A stretch of DNA of 64,000 nt from Anastrepha obliqua (GCF_027943255.1 NC_072893.1:57134001-57198000), one strand, 5' to 3'. Shown: positions 46,181 to 58,514, counted from the stretch's first letter. Notes: generated by a model from the letters alone, not told the origin. Translations and numbers: made by a program.

Positions 46181-47443
46181 AGCCAATTTTCCGTAATTCT
46201 GGTTAATTCTGAATGACCCATACAGATGATTATATCAAGCTTATATACACACTCTTTTTCTTTGGTACCGTATAGTTCTGTAAAAACACATTCACTGCAA
46301 TTTCTGACTGAAACTTCATAAAGAAAAGTTATTATATAGGCATTCCTTATACTAGACGAATACTATTTTTTTTATTGAAGCATGACTAAAATGCATTTAT
46401 GATAGTTTTTATCAAAAAACATTTTGAATTTAAAAAAGTAGTCATATTAAAAAAGCATAATAAACATGGAAATGAAACTGCTAAAAGCATAAAATGATTA
46501 ATTTCGTTGAACATCTTTTTTTTTTTGCTTTTATGTTCCACTCTCCGCTTGATCGCTTTTTATTAACCCATTGCGTACAAAGTTTGGAATTTATACATTA
46601 TTAATGTATATTTATTGTTTCCATATAACGTGTTTTCAATAATATTGTTTCACTTTGTTTTTCGCTTCACTGATTCCTTTAGAAAAAAACCAAGGTAAAT
46701 TTTTTTTTTTTTTTTTTTTTTTTTTTGTGTTTTTCATAACTTTTGTTCCATTGAAAACACTAGTATTTACGAGCAATAAAAAATTTTAATTGCAAAATCC
46801 TTTGAAAAAATACGCCTCCGTGTTTCCTTCCACAATGTCCAGCTTCCTTCTCAAGTCAAATAAATAAAAATGGCATTTAATTTACCTATTATTGCTGAAA
46901 GGCATGGAATTGCAACGTCAGTGAAATTTATGCTGGTAATTACAAACAGAAATCAACGTTATAAAAAGTGAAAACTTGAAACAATTCGCAACTGTTATTT
47001 ATCAGCACACACGCACATCCGTCCAGTAAAAAAAAGGTACAATTGTCGTTATTGCATCCGCTTTACAAATTTTCTTTCGACACACGGATATGCATTGTTT
47101 CTATTATTATTTTTTAACGCATTTATTTACGTTTTCACCCCATTAAGTAAATATTTCTTTGCGACGCTTGCTCGTTTGTGCATTTGTTAAAGGCAGACGT
47201 GGAACATTAAAAGATTTATTTTAGTAGCGACGCCCATACCTACATTTTGTATTTTATATGTATCCTTACCCCACCGCAAAACGGTAGCACAACAATGTCT
47301 TGTTTTTCCCCTTTTTTATTCTTATTATTTTTGTGTAAAATCATATTTCAGTGTCTATCAAATGTCACATAAATCAATCTTTCAAATTGCAAACATAAAT
47401 CAGAAAAATTTTAACAAATAATGGTATGTAGTTTTTTAGCTCC
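46181..47443. other. No gene recognised; long poly(T) run
   Basis: A run of about 27 T lies at 46699-46725. The rest is AT-rich. TTAACCCATTGCGTACAA near 46563 resembles a piggyBac-type end but has no partner. Confidence 0.5.
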
Positions 47444-48187
47444 TTAAGGGGGGCCTCTGATCAGTCGGTTTTAAAAAATCGACTTTTTCACGGCAGCCGA
47501 TAGATATATTACAGGAGAATATGGCCTCATTTTATAGCGAAATTCAAAGTGATTTCGGAGTTACAGGCCTGTGTAGCGTCCCTCGTGTGAGTAAACTGTC
47601 TACCTTCTGAAAACTTTGAAACACGTTTTCTCAAAACCATGTTTTTGAAAATGGAGTGTAAGATTAAAAAAAATGACAAAAGTTATCGTTTCAAACCGAT
47701 AAGCTATATATAATAATTATAGATAATTATAAAGATAATTAAAATGCGCAACTAACTAACTAACAAAATACAAAATCAATGTATTTTTTAATGTTATTGA
47801 ACACCTTTTTGAAAAAAAAAAATGGCGAAAAAGGCACTTTTTTCAATAATTAATTGTGTGTTCATTTTTTCATACTTTTATACAAGTGTAGTCTACTATA
47901 TGCGGGAAAGCCTTCTGAATAAGACAATATTTTTCTTTTGTCTTTCAGGTGAAAACTACGACCGCAATCTTATACGCCGTTTTACTAGCGCGCAACGAGA
48001 AGCTGTGCGAGATCCCTCGTATGTCCGCCATTTTGTTTTTTATTTATGTTAAAAAATTGTTTATTACTCTTCAATCATGCCTTCAAATAAATGCAAAAGA
48101 CTATTCCTGTGTGTCGTTTTTTTCGCCTCGAAAAAAAATTGAGAACAAACACCTTTTCTTGAAGCCACTGATAAGAGGCCCCCTTAA
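47444..48187. mobile_element. TTAA-flanked non-autonomous DNA transposon
   Basis: TTAA at 47444-47447 and 48184-48187. Left end GGGGGGCCTCTGATCAGTCG; right end on the minus strand GGGGGCCTCTTATCAGTGG. The inverted repeat is about 20 bp with one or two mismatches. The interior (about 740 bp) is noncoding. The subterminal block AAAACTTTGAAACACG, then TTTTCTCAAAACCATGTTTT, recurs in the element at 56879. TTAA target sites are the hallmark of the piggyBac superfamily, but the G-run terminus differs from the usual CCC start. Confidence 0.75.
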
Positions 48188-48299
48188 ATTTTACTATAAT
48201 AAAGTGCAGTTGAACTTGCTGAAGCATCCTGTTGATTTTTTAAAATAAGTTTTTAAGGACTTTGTTACAATATTATTATATTTCATAACACTACCGACA

Positions 48300-48700
48300 A
48301 CACAACGAATAAGCAGCAACGCTACTTACATTCAATCTTCAAGGATACGTCTATAATGGCATACACCAGCAAGGCCAAAAACCTCTGGTCATAACACTTG
48401 AAGTCAAACTACCCTGGAAGACTCAAGTAAAGCAAGAACGAGAAGAGCTTGACTTGAACTTCAATAACCTATATCATTATATAATTGGTAACCGCTCAAG
48501 CGTTTCAATCCGCTACAAACTACTTATTTCCAAACAAACCAAAAGTGCATCACCTCTAACCAACGTCTGCAAAACAAAATCCTGCAAACACAGTACACAC
48601 CCCATACTATATCAGGAATAGCGATCTTCATCGTGAACTTGACATACCAACTGTGACTGAAGTAACGAAGAAATATGCCATAGCTCATAAGGAGTAATTA
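48300..48700 (+). pseudogene. Jockey-like LINE pol C-terminal fragment
   Basis: In shifting frames: VKLPWKTQVKQEREELDLNF, NNLYHYIIGNRSSVSIRYKL, LISKQTKSASPL. After a frameshift: YIRNSDLHRELDIPTVTEVT, then KKYAIAHKE and a stop. This is the post-RT region of Jockey pol. The LINE at 59767 has the equivalent KKKREELDIKFKNMYWFMGK and RISDLERDLGIEP. Too short to judge more. Confidence 0.72.
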
Positions 48701-49124
48701 AAAAATTCTATCAACAATAGAAAACGGTAGCGAACTTTTGGAGACGAATAGCGATTATATTGTAAAATGTTTCTTAAAACAAGTTAAATTATCAAATTAA
48801 AATTGCTTATTAGTATATTTTTATATATATTAGGTGCAATTGTACAAAGCTTCTAAAAATTTAATAAAAATCGTTAACTAAAACAAAAACAAAAAAGGTT
48901 CAGCAATAAGAAAAATATTAGCAAAACTATTTTCTATTATTCAATAATTCGTGTTCTTAGTGGGTAGTAAAGTCAATTGCTACTGATTTTATTTAGCTAC
49001 TGATACCTTAGGAATTTTCCATAAAATAGTATGGCCCCATCCAAGTAATTTGAAACTCATCAACAATTGGAAACAATTGCAGGATTTTGCCTTATGTTTA
49101 ATTCATACTATTTTTTTTTCTTGT
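48701..49124. other. No gene recognised
   Basis: AT-rich stretch; nothing recognised. Confidence 0.45.
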
Positions 49125-49405
49125 TCACTCCTCTCGGGGACATAGGGCCTCGACAAGGTTCTTCCATCGTACACGGTTCTGTGCTGTTGTTTTTGCACCG
49201 TCCCATGAGATGTCGGCATCTGCTAGTTCGCACAGCATCGACCTTCTCCAAGTATTTTTTGGTCGACCGCACCCTCTGCTCCCTTGCGGGTTCCAGTCCA
49301 GTGCCATTCTCGTGGTGGTTTTCTCAATGTGTGATCTATCCATCGCCACATTCTGCGTTTGATTTGCCTAAGGATGGGTTCCTTGATCCACAGCGCGTCG
49401 TTACC
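49125..49405 (-). pseudogene. LINE pol C-terminal fragment
   Basis: On the minus strand: KEPILRQIKRRMWRWIDHTL, a frameshift, then TRMALDWNPQGSRGCGRPKN, TWRRSMLCELADADISWDGA, and QNRVRWKNLVEALCPREE. The pattern WRW.GH.LR...N..A..WNPQG.R.RGRP..TWRR...E is the extreme C-terminus of a common invertebrate non-LTR family. The relic at 56280 is another copy on the opposite strand. No catalytic domain. Confidence 0.75.
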
Positions 49406-51078
49406 GATACAGTAATTAATACTTATACTTGCAATAAAGGCTACATAGGATGTGTGAGGTCTGGAAATGTGATGATGATCTAATCTGACATACTTTGAAA
49501 ATTCATTTGAAAATTTTGCAAATTGGACGCCTATCGTCTAGGTTGTCTGATTCATAATTAATGATCACAATTTCACGATTGTTTGTATATTTCAACGTAA
49601 TTTATGTGTTCGTAAATTCTTCATTTATGATGTTGTTGAATGTATTTCCCGTATGAACATTGTAAATAAAATAAAAGTACCAAATTGTGGTCGAAAGTGC
49701 TGGTTAAAGGAAGCTTTTTTGACAATATAGTATAACACCTTCTTCTATTACTCTGAATTTTTTGTCCTGCATGTATATAAGTGGACACATACAAGAATAA
49801 TTCACGCAGAAGGCATTTTACTCCATATCATAAAAATTTTCAGCATACCATAAAACAGTTGTTTTTAATCTCATCCTCTCTAGCCGCGTAGACTTCTCAG
49901 CTTGTCGGCATGTATACCCATCGAAGCAAACAGCTGCGCGACGCAGTAATACTCACATTCAACTAACCCTCAATACTTTTTTATTCATTTTTTTACTTCA
50001 GTAGTTATTTTCATGTACATGTGTGAGAGTCATAATTTACATATGCAAGTAGATATGACTACATAGCTTTGTATGTGTCTAAGCGGATTTTTGCCTTTCT
50101 GTTTCACGCAAATCGTCAGACAACGAATAAATACCTTAATCCGCAGAACTCTCACCACGCAACATTAAACAGGCTGCAGTCTAATCGCTTAGTCACTCAT
50201 AAATCTATTGACGCTGAATGCATCAGTTAATTCTCACGATTAACATATAAGGCATACTTTTGTTTAACGACGCGTTGTTGATAATTTCGTATAATTTTAG
50301 TGTTAGCTGGATAAGCAAAAATTAACAATTGGGGAAGGTATTTTAAGATTTTCTTTTTGGAATACATATAGTATTCAAATAGCTACTAAGTGCACTTAAC
50401 AACAGGAAAGAAATCTGTTCAAAATATAAAATAATAATAACTAACTTAATTTTTATTTACCCAGTTGTACGAAAATTTGTTTTCTGCTCGAGGCATTTAC
50501 ATACGGCTCCCAACGCTGCGTATACGTAACCTACCGGCGTAAGTGCTCGGCTGTACTGATTTTTTTCACACCAACGACAAACGTTTAATATCTACGAATA
50601 TGATGTGAGTGGGTTTTATTACATTGAAAACATACGAAATCGTAAGGAGAGAAGAGAAGAGGGTAGGAAGTGTGAAACCAGGTGTGGAAAAAACGGAAAC
50701 GCGTGCGTGCCAACAGCGCACCCACATTGGCGCACATGAGACGGAAATTTAATTGATGAACTGCGAAGCAAAATAATTTCTACCCGAATTAAATTCATTC
50801 ACTAAGGGTTGAATGGCATGTGGCAAACAGAAAAGTAATCGAATGTCAATAAGAGTAATTACAAATTCAACTTAGCTTAAGTGAGTGCAGTAATGTAAAA
50901 CAGCTGATGCAGGCGTTCGAAGTGACGAAGAGCCAAAGAGCCAAAGGCTTGGCGATTAAGTAGTGAAATAAAAAGATATATTTGAAACTTACTCAAACAG
51001 TATCATCCCGAGAAAAACGTAGAGAAAAATTAAAAATTGATTATGAAATGTGGTAGGATAATTTAACATATATATATA
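49406..51078. other. No gene recognised
   Basis: AT-rich sequence with some GC-richer patches (near 50500 and 50700). No motifs or terminal repeats recognised. Confidence 0.5.
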
Positions 51079-51539
51079 TTAGGACGGGTCGATTTAAAAA
51101 TCGCTCATTGCTCTTTGAAAATCGTATTCTAGGGATCAAAATAAGAAACTTTGCCGAAGGAACCATACCTCTAAAACGAATTCTCATGTCCCCCAATTTG
51201 GGTCGAACTTTTTAGTTTCTTTTCTATAACTCACTTAAATTCATTTTTTCATTTACATATGTTCTGACTAAATAAATTTTTTAAGAGAAAAAATAGATAT
51301 TATTATTAATAAATAATAAATATTATTATAAATAAATAAAAATAAAGAAAAAACATATCCATTTAGCTGATTTTTTCATGTAAAGGCCAAAAATGGTGAT
51401 ATCTTGAAATTGGGGGACATCAGAATTCGTTTTAGAGGTATGGTTCCTTCGGCAAAGTTTCTTATTTTGATCCCTAGAATATGACTTTCACAGAGCAATG
51501 GGCGATTTTTTTGCCTCCCCACAAATCGACCCGGCCTAA
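51079..51539. mobile_element. Fold-back (long inverted repeat) element
   Basis: Arms 51079-51199 and 51407-51539 are inverted copies. They begin TTAGGACGGGTCGATTT on the left and TTAGGCCGGGTCGATTT on the right (minus strand). They share CTAGGGATCAAAATAAGAAA, CTTTGCCGAAGGAACCATAC and CTCTAAAACGAATTCT almost perfectly. The AT-rich spacer is about 205 bp. A transcript would fold into a stem of about 120 bp. There is no coding content. The flanks are TA repeats, so the target duplication is unclear. I recall similar arms in other insects but could not check. Confidence 0.85.
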
Positions 51540-52417
51540 TATATATTTATTGTTATTACTGACCACCCGTTTCCGCTCAAAGGGAAATAAAAAATTTAAA
51601 TTATAATTTTTTTTAAATAAAATTTTTATACACAAAATTACTCCAACTGTTTTTTCAAAGTGATAAAAAAATGCAGCTAAGGCTTCAGTTTTTCTAAAAT
51701 ATTTAATGGGAAAGGTTTAATTAATTATTTTAAGCAAAGTGATACAAAAAATTTAAAAAAGCATTTCTTTAGTTTTTGCGAAAGAAGTAAAAGAGCGTGT
51801 GCTTTAAAAATCGTTCTTTAGTTTTTAAGAAAAATTTATTATTAATTTTTTTAGACAAAACTACCAATATTTAAACAATCCGTTCTTTAGTTTTTTGCGA
51901 AAAAAGCAAAAGCGAATTATTTCTTTTTAATAAATTTGTTTGACACAAAATTATCACCAAGTTTTGTAAAAAGTGTTTTTCAAAGTTTTTCCGAACACCT
52001 AACATCACCATTGATATGGAAAATTTAAATTATGTCTTTCCTCAATTTTTGTACATAAAATTTTTAAAAGCAAATGTATTATTAATTTTTTTTTTTTGGC
52101 AAAGTGATGTAAAAGAAATAAAAATGCATTTTCTTAGTTATAAGAAAAAAATATTAATTTTGTTCAAGTTTAAAAATTGTATAAAAACGATTTCAATTGA
52201 CGAACTTCTTGTTAAAATTTGTTTTCTGTCACAGCTAAAGACCGCAGTGGTCAATGCTGCTTGCTAATTGACGTATTTGTAGAATATAAATAATTTTATA
52301 AAACAAAACATTCTTGAGCTCACAAACGAAAATGAATGGCCATGCAATATTCGTTTTTTTGCGGTTACTGAATGATTTTCGTGAGCAACTCCTCCCCCGT
52401 TTTGTGTTTCTTGTACA
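51540..52417. other. No gene recognised; extremely AT-rich
   Basis: A-rich and T-rich runs alternate, with a loosely repeated TTCTTTAGTTTTTGCGAAA-like phrase near 51767, 51812 and 51880. No gene. Confidence 0.5.
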
Positions 52418-52470
52418 CTGCGACCAACTAAATGGTGTTCACGCACAAACTACTGGGCTACGGCCACTGT
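52418..52470 (-). repeat. Possible SINE head fragment
   Basis: On the minus strand GCCGTAGCCCAGTAGTTTGT, then GCGTGAACACC, resembles the SINE head at 58804 (GCCGTAGCCGAATGGGTTGG, then TGCGTGACTAC). No body follows, so this is tentative. Confidence 0.35.
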
Positions 52471-52902
52471 CCATTTTTTTCCTAAATTCTATACCGGCAA
52501 AAAATTTAGTTTGGGTTTCAAATACTGAAAGTACACAAACGGCTTAATATGTAGATATTCAGCATACTTTACCAGGCATATCGATTTGCATTTTGCTCTA
52601 TATACATAATTGAAACGACGAAACCTCAATCAGGTCATACACAGCATCAGCCGCAGCTTATTCTGAGTAAGCTTCGCTGAATTGGATCTTTTGAGAGTTT
52701 ATTTTTCCCGCTTGTCATACATTCAGTTTTTTCTGTAACTTGCTTTTATTTTTGTTTTGTGGCGGGCACTTTCATCGATTGATTGTTGAAATCTGCTGCC
52801 ATTGTTGACAATGACTGACGATGCTGACGCTTTTGTGTTATTTAAACTATAGCTGCACGTCTCCATTTTATTGTTGTTATTGAGTGTGATATTTATTCAT
52901 GG

Positions 52903-52938
<36 letters not shown>

Positions 52939-55354
52939 TATGCATATGTACCAACATTCATATCCTGGTAACGTAGAATAGTCACCATGAATGCGGTAGG
53001 ATATAAAAATAACCTCATGGCTTGTTTATAGAACCTCACACCGATGAGCTGGGTATCGAATAAATGAACTGAGTATCGCCCCTTCTGTCAGCTGTTTGGC
53101 TCTCAGTGCAATTTTTTTTTGCCTTTGTATTTTTCCCTTTACATCTTCTTTTTTTATTTTTCTTTCATGGAAATGAAAGCGCCACTCAACTTAATGCCAC
53201 TGCCAATGCCGACCGCCGCTACAGCTACTACTGTTTCCATTGCTGACACTCTCACCCTGCAGGAAAATCAACTGATACTCAATCGACGAACTAGAATCAC
53301 AACTACAATACGCTTATTTCCTTTTCTCTATAAGCAGCACTTGAATTGTACATGGCGATGTCATAGGAAGCTTTATCAGCTCACTATAGTTGCATACTGC
53401 TGTCAAATTCGACGAGAATTCTTATAAGCGTTTCGATGTCAAGAGATCCAAGTATTTTGGAATTTGTCGAAGATTTTTCTAAAAATTAGGTTATTTTAAA
53501 CTAGAGAATAATAGGAAATGAACTGAAAAAAACATTTTAAGAATTTAATCGTTTTGAGACTATAGTATTGAACTTTTCAAAGTGAAATGTCTTCGCATAA
53601 TAAATATGAAGTCTTTCTAAGTATAATTTCGATGGTCAAAATTTGTAAGAAATCACTTTTTTTATAATTTTTGAAAAAAAAAGTTTCAGCGAATGCTATT
53701 CAAAAATTACAAAAACAAAACTGTTTCCAAAGCCCCTACATTTGGAACAAAAAAATTAAATTTTGTTTCTGAAACAAAATTTTTTTAGTTAAATTTTATA
53801 CTAAAAAACTATAATAAAAACAAAATATAAGAACTTTAAAAGAGGCGAAGATATTTTACTTAAAAAATTCGATTGTAAAATTTTCAACATTATATAAATT
53901 TCAAAACTATTAAGCTTTTTCAGTTTACATTTTATTGAACTCAAGTCTACCAACAAAGTACAAAGTACTTGAATCCGTTCACATGGAATCGCTCTTATCC
54001 AGTTTTGACATTTAACGATAGAAATATAAATATTTAATCAAAATTTATTATCAGTAGTAATATTTAGTAATTAGACGCATTTGTATTCGCAATTAAGCAA
54101 ATTTTCTGGACTTGGAGCAGCAAAAATTTAGGAAAGATTCACCAAGTGACACTACACTCCAAAACACAAAAGATCTTAATTCCAAGTCGAACACGACCTC
54201 CTGATAGAAGAGCCATTCGACAATATACTGCACTTATACATATTTCATATCTTATGTCTGTAAGATTAAAACCATACATAGTGATGTAGCTACTTTTGAT
54301 ATGAGTTGTGAGCGAAGTAGTCCGCATTTGACGAATTTTTACCACTTTCCATCTGATCTAATAATTTACTGCACGAGTTCAGTGCTTCCCTGCAGGGCGT
54401 ACTCAAGTATAGGCGCACACATATACATTCATATAGTAAATTCACATGCTCACAAATATTACAGTTGTGTTTCTCACAGCAGCACAAATTCATTTCATTA
54501 AAATTTCAACAAACCTGCGCAGGCATTGCGGTTGGCGCGGCCGCAGCGCCCTATACCTTTACATATGGCTGCGGCAATTGCATTATTGATTTGTTTTTAA
54601 TAAATTTAATTGGAGCGAAAGCAAAGGTTGGGCGCATAGCTATTTTCTAATGGGTCAGCGGAGTTAGTAAAGGAGGCGATTTGCTACGTTTGTAATGCGC
54701 AACATTTACTCTACTGTGCTCTTTTTAAATATTTTTCTACTGCAGTTAGAAGTACCTTGACACTAAGCGTCATTTGCTCTGGCATTAAAATTACGCTGCA
54801 TTAAAATAATTTAAAATGCATGGCAACAAAATTGTTTAAATGTGGGAGTAGCATATTTAAGGATTGGCGGAAATGGTACCGGAAAAGTAAAATTAAAGTA
54901 CACAAAAATATGGCTATACTCGTATTTGAATTTTTTCTGAATTAAGAAATATTCTTTTGACAAAATTTCAAGTTTTTGTGAAGGAAAAAATTAATTTTAA
55001 AATTAATTTTAAAATTTTTTCTAAATAAAAAAAAAATTAAAATTTGCGTTAAAAAATCATTTAGTACATTGATAAATAAATAACGAGCTCATATCAAACA
55101 TTAATTAGTACTAGAATGTATATATTTTGCTATACATAGTAGCAATTTTACACATATTCATTTGTTATAAATTTTCATTATAAAATATTCCTGTAGGAAT
55201 TTTCACTCAACAAACATCATTCAAATCTTATCAAAATTCTTATTCCACTTTGCTGCACCTTTTTGAGCCTGTAATATAGTAGGTTATGGGCCGATGCCTT
55301 TGTAAAAGAATTTAATTCTTAGAAATATTTTCTTGATACAAGAAAGTTTATAAG
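52471..55354. other. No gene recognised; includes a TA microsatellite
   Basis: A (TA)n array lies at 52908-52936. The open frame at 53119-53427 has a Pro/Ala/Thr patch but no recognised domain. A GC-rich patch lies at about 54530-54555. The remainder is AT-rich. Confidence 0.5.
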
Positions 55355-55990
55355 ATGCGCAGCGGCGGCATTTATTCCATTTCCGAGAAACTGGATGACT
55401 CCACTTACTCATCGGAGGCAATACACATCAAAATCGTATTGATTCATTCCGAGTTATGGTCAATCGCATACGCTAAAATTACTAAGTCTGACAGTGCAAC
55501 GTACGCGTAATATTCAGCATTTGGTACGAGAAATACAAAAATGCATGTAAGCGTCAAAGTTGAATCACGTTCGGTTTGTAAAACTTTATTGGGCACTTAG
55601 AATATGCTAAAAGAAGTTTTTCAACCACAAGGACCTGTGCGAAAAATTATGCTCATTACGAAAATTATTTGCCTTCGTGATTCGGAAGGCGGCGAAAACG
55701 AGCGGTGTTCGTCGCACAATTAAATACTCGTAGAAAAAAGCATAAAAAGGAGAACTATAACCAAGATAGAGAAAATAATTTTAGGCGCTAAAATTGCGGT
55801 TTGAGCAGACATATTGTAACAAAGTTTAGAAGACCCAAAAGTGGACAATTCCAAAGCAAATAATCTTACACCTGTTGCATCGAATATTTTCAGTCGAGAT
55901 TGTTGGATCATTGATGGTGGTGCGACAAGTCATATATTCTTTGTCACAGATTTTGATTCTAATTTTAAAGACAGAAAGAAATGGTTCTAA
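55355..55990 (+). pseudogene. Copia-type retrotransposon gag-protease relic
   Basis: The frame from the ATG at 55355 reads ISEKLDDSTYSSEAIHIKIV and LIHSELWSIAYAKITKSD, the N-terminal gag domain of copia-type elements. After stops, NMLKEVFQPQGPVRKIMLIT is the middle of gag. Then FSRDCWIIDGGATSHIF is the protease start, where the usual DSGA active site is DGGA. The zinc knuckle is missing and no LTRs were recognised. A stretch at 56070-56160 may belong to the following gag-pre-integrase domain. Integrase and RT are absent. Confidence 0.75.
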
Positions 55991-56279
55991 TAATTAATCA
56001 TTGTGCTAGGCAATAATTAGTATTTTTTCTCACTTTAAGTGCTTGATACCATAATCGAAAGCTGTCATTATAAACTGCGAGGTGTGCCAACCACTACAAA
56101 AATCGTGCCAAGGAACACTCTGACAGAAGGGCAATTAAGTAATATGTCTTGCAAGCGTTCGATTCATTAGCGAATATTCGATATGCTCAGAGTGCGTTCA
56201 GACTTCGTTTAAACGCACCTATTGCCACGCTATAACATCGAGCCAGTCGCTACAACAACAAAAAGACATAAGGCATCGG

Positions 56280-56525
56280 TTAAACTTTACAGAAATCTCC
56301 CAGGGAAATCTGTCGCTACGCACTTGACTGGAATCCCTAGGGCAACCGGAAAAGCCCTAAAATGTTATGGCAACGCGTTGTTTTGAAGAAGACAGGGAAT
56401 GCTGGAAAACCAAGGCTGGAGATAAAGCAGTTTGCAAAAAATCAAACTCGGTCCAAATGTTCACCTCGGTACTATGCTCCTTCAGGAGTTAGAGGAAAAT
56501 GATGATGATGATGATGATGATGATT
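56280..56525 (+). pseudogene. LINE pol C-terminus with (GAT)n tail
   Basis: ALDWNP, a stop, then GNRKSPKMLWQRVVLKKTGN and AGKPRLEIKQFAKNQTRSK correspond to ALDWNPQG.R.RGRP..TWRR and the following region of the family seen at 49125. A (GAT)n microsatellite at 56497-56522 directly follows the stop codons and is probably the element's 3' tail. DNA from 56526 to 56878 shows nothing else. Confidence 0.65.
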
Positions 56526-56878
56526 GTCACCAAAGTTGTCGATCCACTTCCCAAGTGAGTTTCGTTCTAATTTTTCTTTTTATTAGTAAAGCAAAGAAAG
56601 ACTGGCTTATAGTTGACATTATTTTTGTTATTGTTGATTAGCTTATAACTACATTTAACATTTAAAGCTTACTCAGTTCTAACCGAAATCCAAACGGATG
56701 TAGCTTTTTCTCACGATGACTGAATATTTTGATTGTTTTGGGTGGTCAGAGTGGTCAGAGTGGTCTCTCTAGTGTTTAGGATTCTGCACTAACGACTTTT
56801 TTTACATTAAATGCTAAATCAGAAATATTGTTTATGGTTAGACATTTACAAAGTAGGTCACCTTGCGCATAAGCTAAG

Positions 56879-57792
56879 TTAAGGGGTTAGGGGTAGTCAG
56901 AATTAAAAAAAACTTGCATTTTTTCACTTTCTTAAAGCATAGTATCTTAAAAATATTGTGTGAAATGAATGAGTGAATCCGCCAATACTTTTCAAGTTAT
57001 TCAACAATTAACGAAGGGCGCTCCGGAGCGTTCGAGAGCAAGTAGCTAGCAACAGCTGCAGATGCTGCTCGTATGAAAGTGACAGATAAATGCGCTAATG
57101 ATAACAGTCGAGAAGGTAGAATGCTACCTAGGCAACATGAAATCTATGTTTTGGAAGCTGCCATGACGGCTGAAGAACTATTATATGGCCCAGGAATAGA
57201 TGGCGTGTAGTAATTAAATAATTTGTATAACTCTACATAAATCGATAGCAAAACTTTAAATGTGTTTTTCTCTCAAAACTATGTTTTTTGACTTGGTGAT
57301 CACTGTAACTTAAAAACCGCTTAGTAAATTTCAATAAAATTTATACTGCTTCTGAAAAACATAAAAAACTCGTGCCTGATCGCAGAACTATTTTTTTATC
57401 AAAAATTTCAATTTTTTTTAATAATAAGTAATTGTGTGTTTTTTCCCGAAATTCTGAAAAATATTTCCTGAGCTTAATTTTGAAAAAAAAGCTTGAATCA
57501 GGCACAATATTATCTATTAATAAAAGTAATTTCTTTTGTCCGATTGATTTTAGATGAATCTCCAAGCACATGTGATGATCACCGCAAAGGACTTCTGGAG
57601 AAACGGGATCCACACAAAGAGCGATAACTTTTACAATTATTAATTATTTTTTTAAGTTGTGCTAAAGTCAAGTTGAAAAATGATGTATTAATGCTGTGTT
57701 TTTATTTTTGTAAAATAAAGCAATTGACTAGCAAACAAAAATTATTGAAAATCATCTCTTTTTCGGGTCCCTGACTAACCCAAACCCCTTAA
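56879..57792. mobile_element. TTAA-flanked non-autonomous DNA transposon, second family
   Basis: TTAA at 56879-56882 and 57789-57792. Left end GGGGTTAGGGGTAGTCAG; right end on the minus strand GGGGTTTGGGTTAGTCAG. Length is about 914 bp, noncoding. The interior block AAAACTTTAAATGTG, then TTTTTCTCTCAAAACTATG (near 57250), matches the element at 47444. A GCGCTCCGGAGCG palindrome lies near 57019. The termini differ from those at 47444, but layout and target are the same. Confidence 0.75.
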
Positions 57793-58110
57793 GAAATATG
57801 AAAATATAATATTGAAAATCAAGAATCGAATAATCAAACGAAACAATTTGCTGTCTAGAAGCTGTGACATAATAGTATTTTTATCGAGGCGCCATTAAAG
57901 CAAAATTTTACGCAAACCAACCAGAAACTATTCAAGGGTTGGAAAATTAAATTGTAGTTGTCACTAGTAATATAAGTCTCGAAACTTCCGTAAGTGTAGT
58001 CGAAAATTAAGTGGGAAGAATGGGCTACTCTAAAATTGGCCGTCGACGTTATTAGATGAAATTCTATTCCAAGTTAAATTACAGAGCTAACATTTTCTAA
58101 AAAAAAATTT
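57793..58110. other. Unassigned
   Basis: AT-rich; nothing recognised. Confidence 0.4.
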
Positions 58111-58250
58111 TTTGAAGTGAAAACTTCTTTAGAATCGTTGGGAGTGATTTGAGAAAAAGTGAAACGAAAAAAGCGACACTCTTGGCTACGAATATTACAT
58201 ATACACGTAGCGACGAACTAAATAACTTTTAGGCCAGCGCTGACAGCATG

Positions 58251-58312
58251 GCGCGATAGCCGAGCGGCTAGCAATGTGAGCTTCCGATCCAAAATCCTTG
58301 GTTCGAATCACA
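58251..58312 (+). ncRNA. tRNA-like Pol III promoter segment (copy 1)
   Basis: GCGCGATAGCCGAGCGGCTA contains an A box and a D-arm that can pair (AGCC/GGCT). GGTTCGAATCA is a B box with a T-arm (CTTG/CAAG). The 3' side has no sequence pairing with GCGCGAT, so there is no acceptor stem and this is not a functional tRNA gene. It is best read as the head of a tRNA-derived SINE different from the one at 45299. Confidence 0.6.
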
Positions 58313-58514
58313 AGAAAAACATTTTTTTTATACAGTTATTTTATTTTATTTTATGATATGTTTATGAGGAGCTTTTTGAAGTGAAAACTTCTTTAGAATC
58401 GTTGGGAGTGATTTGAGAAAAAGTGAAACGAAAAAAGCGACACTCTTGGCTACGAATATTACATATACACGTAGCGACGAACTAAATAACTTTTAGGCCA
58501 GCGCCGACAGCATG

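Noticed and set aside
45490..46275. Inverted ends (AAAAAGTGTGCATAC and a diverged partner) around the mariner fragment at 45985
   Set aside because: The match is short, contains mismatches and lacks clear TA borders; kept only as a remark.
46555..46590. piggyBac-like terminus TTAACCCATTGCG
   Set aside because: No second terminus and no coding sequence nearby.
53119..53427. 102-codon frame with hydrophobic start and Pro/Ala/Thr patch
   Set aside because: The hydrophobic start comes from a T-rich run, the rest lacks a domain, and no promoter or poly(A) signal frames it.
58251..58312. A functional tRNA gene
   Set aside because: A and B boxes, D-arm and T-arm are present, but the 3' side cannot form an acceptor stem with GCGCGAT and it is tandemly duplicated with a SINE-like context.
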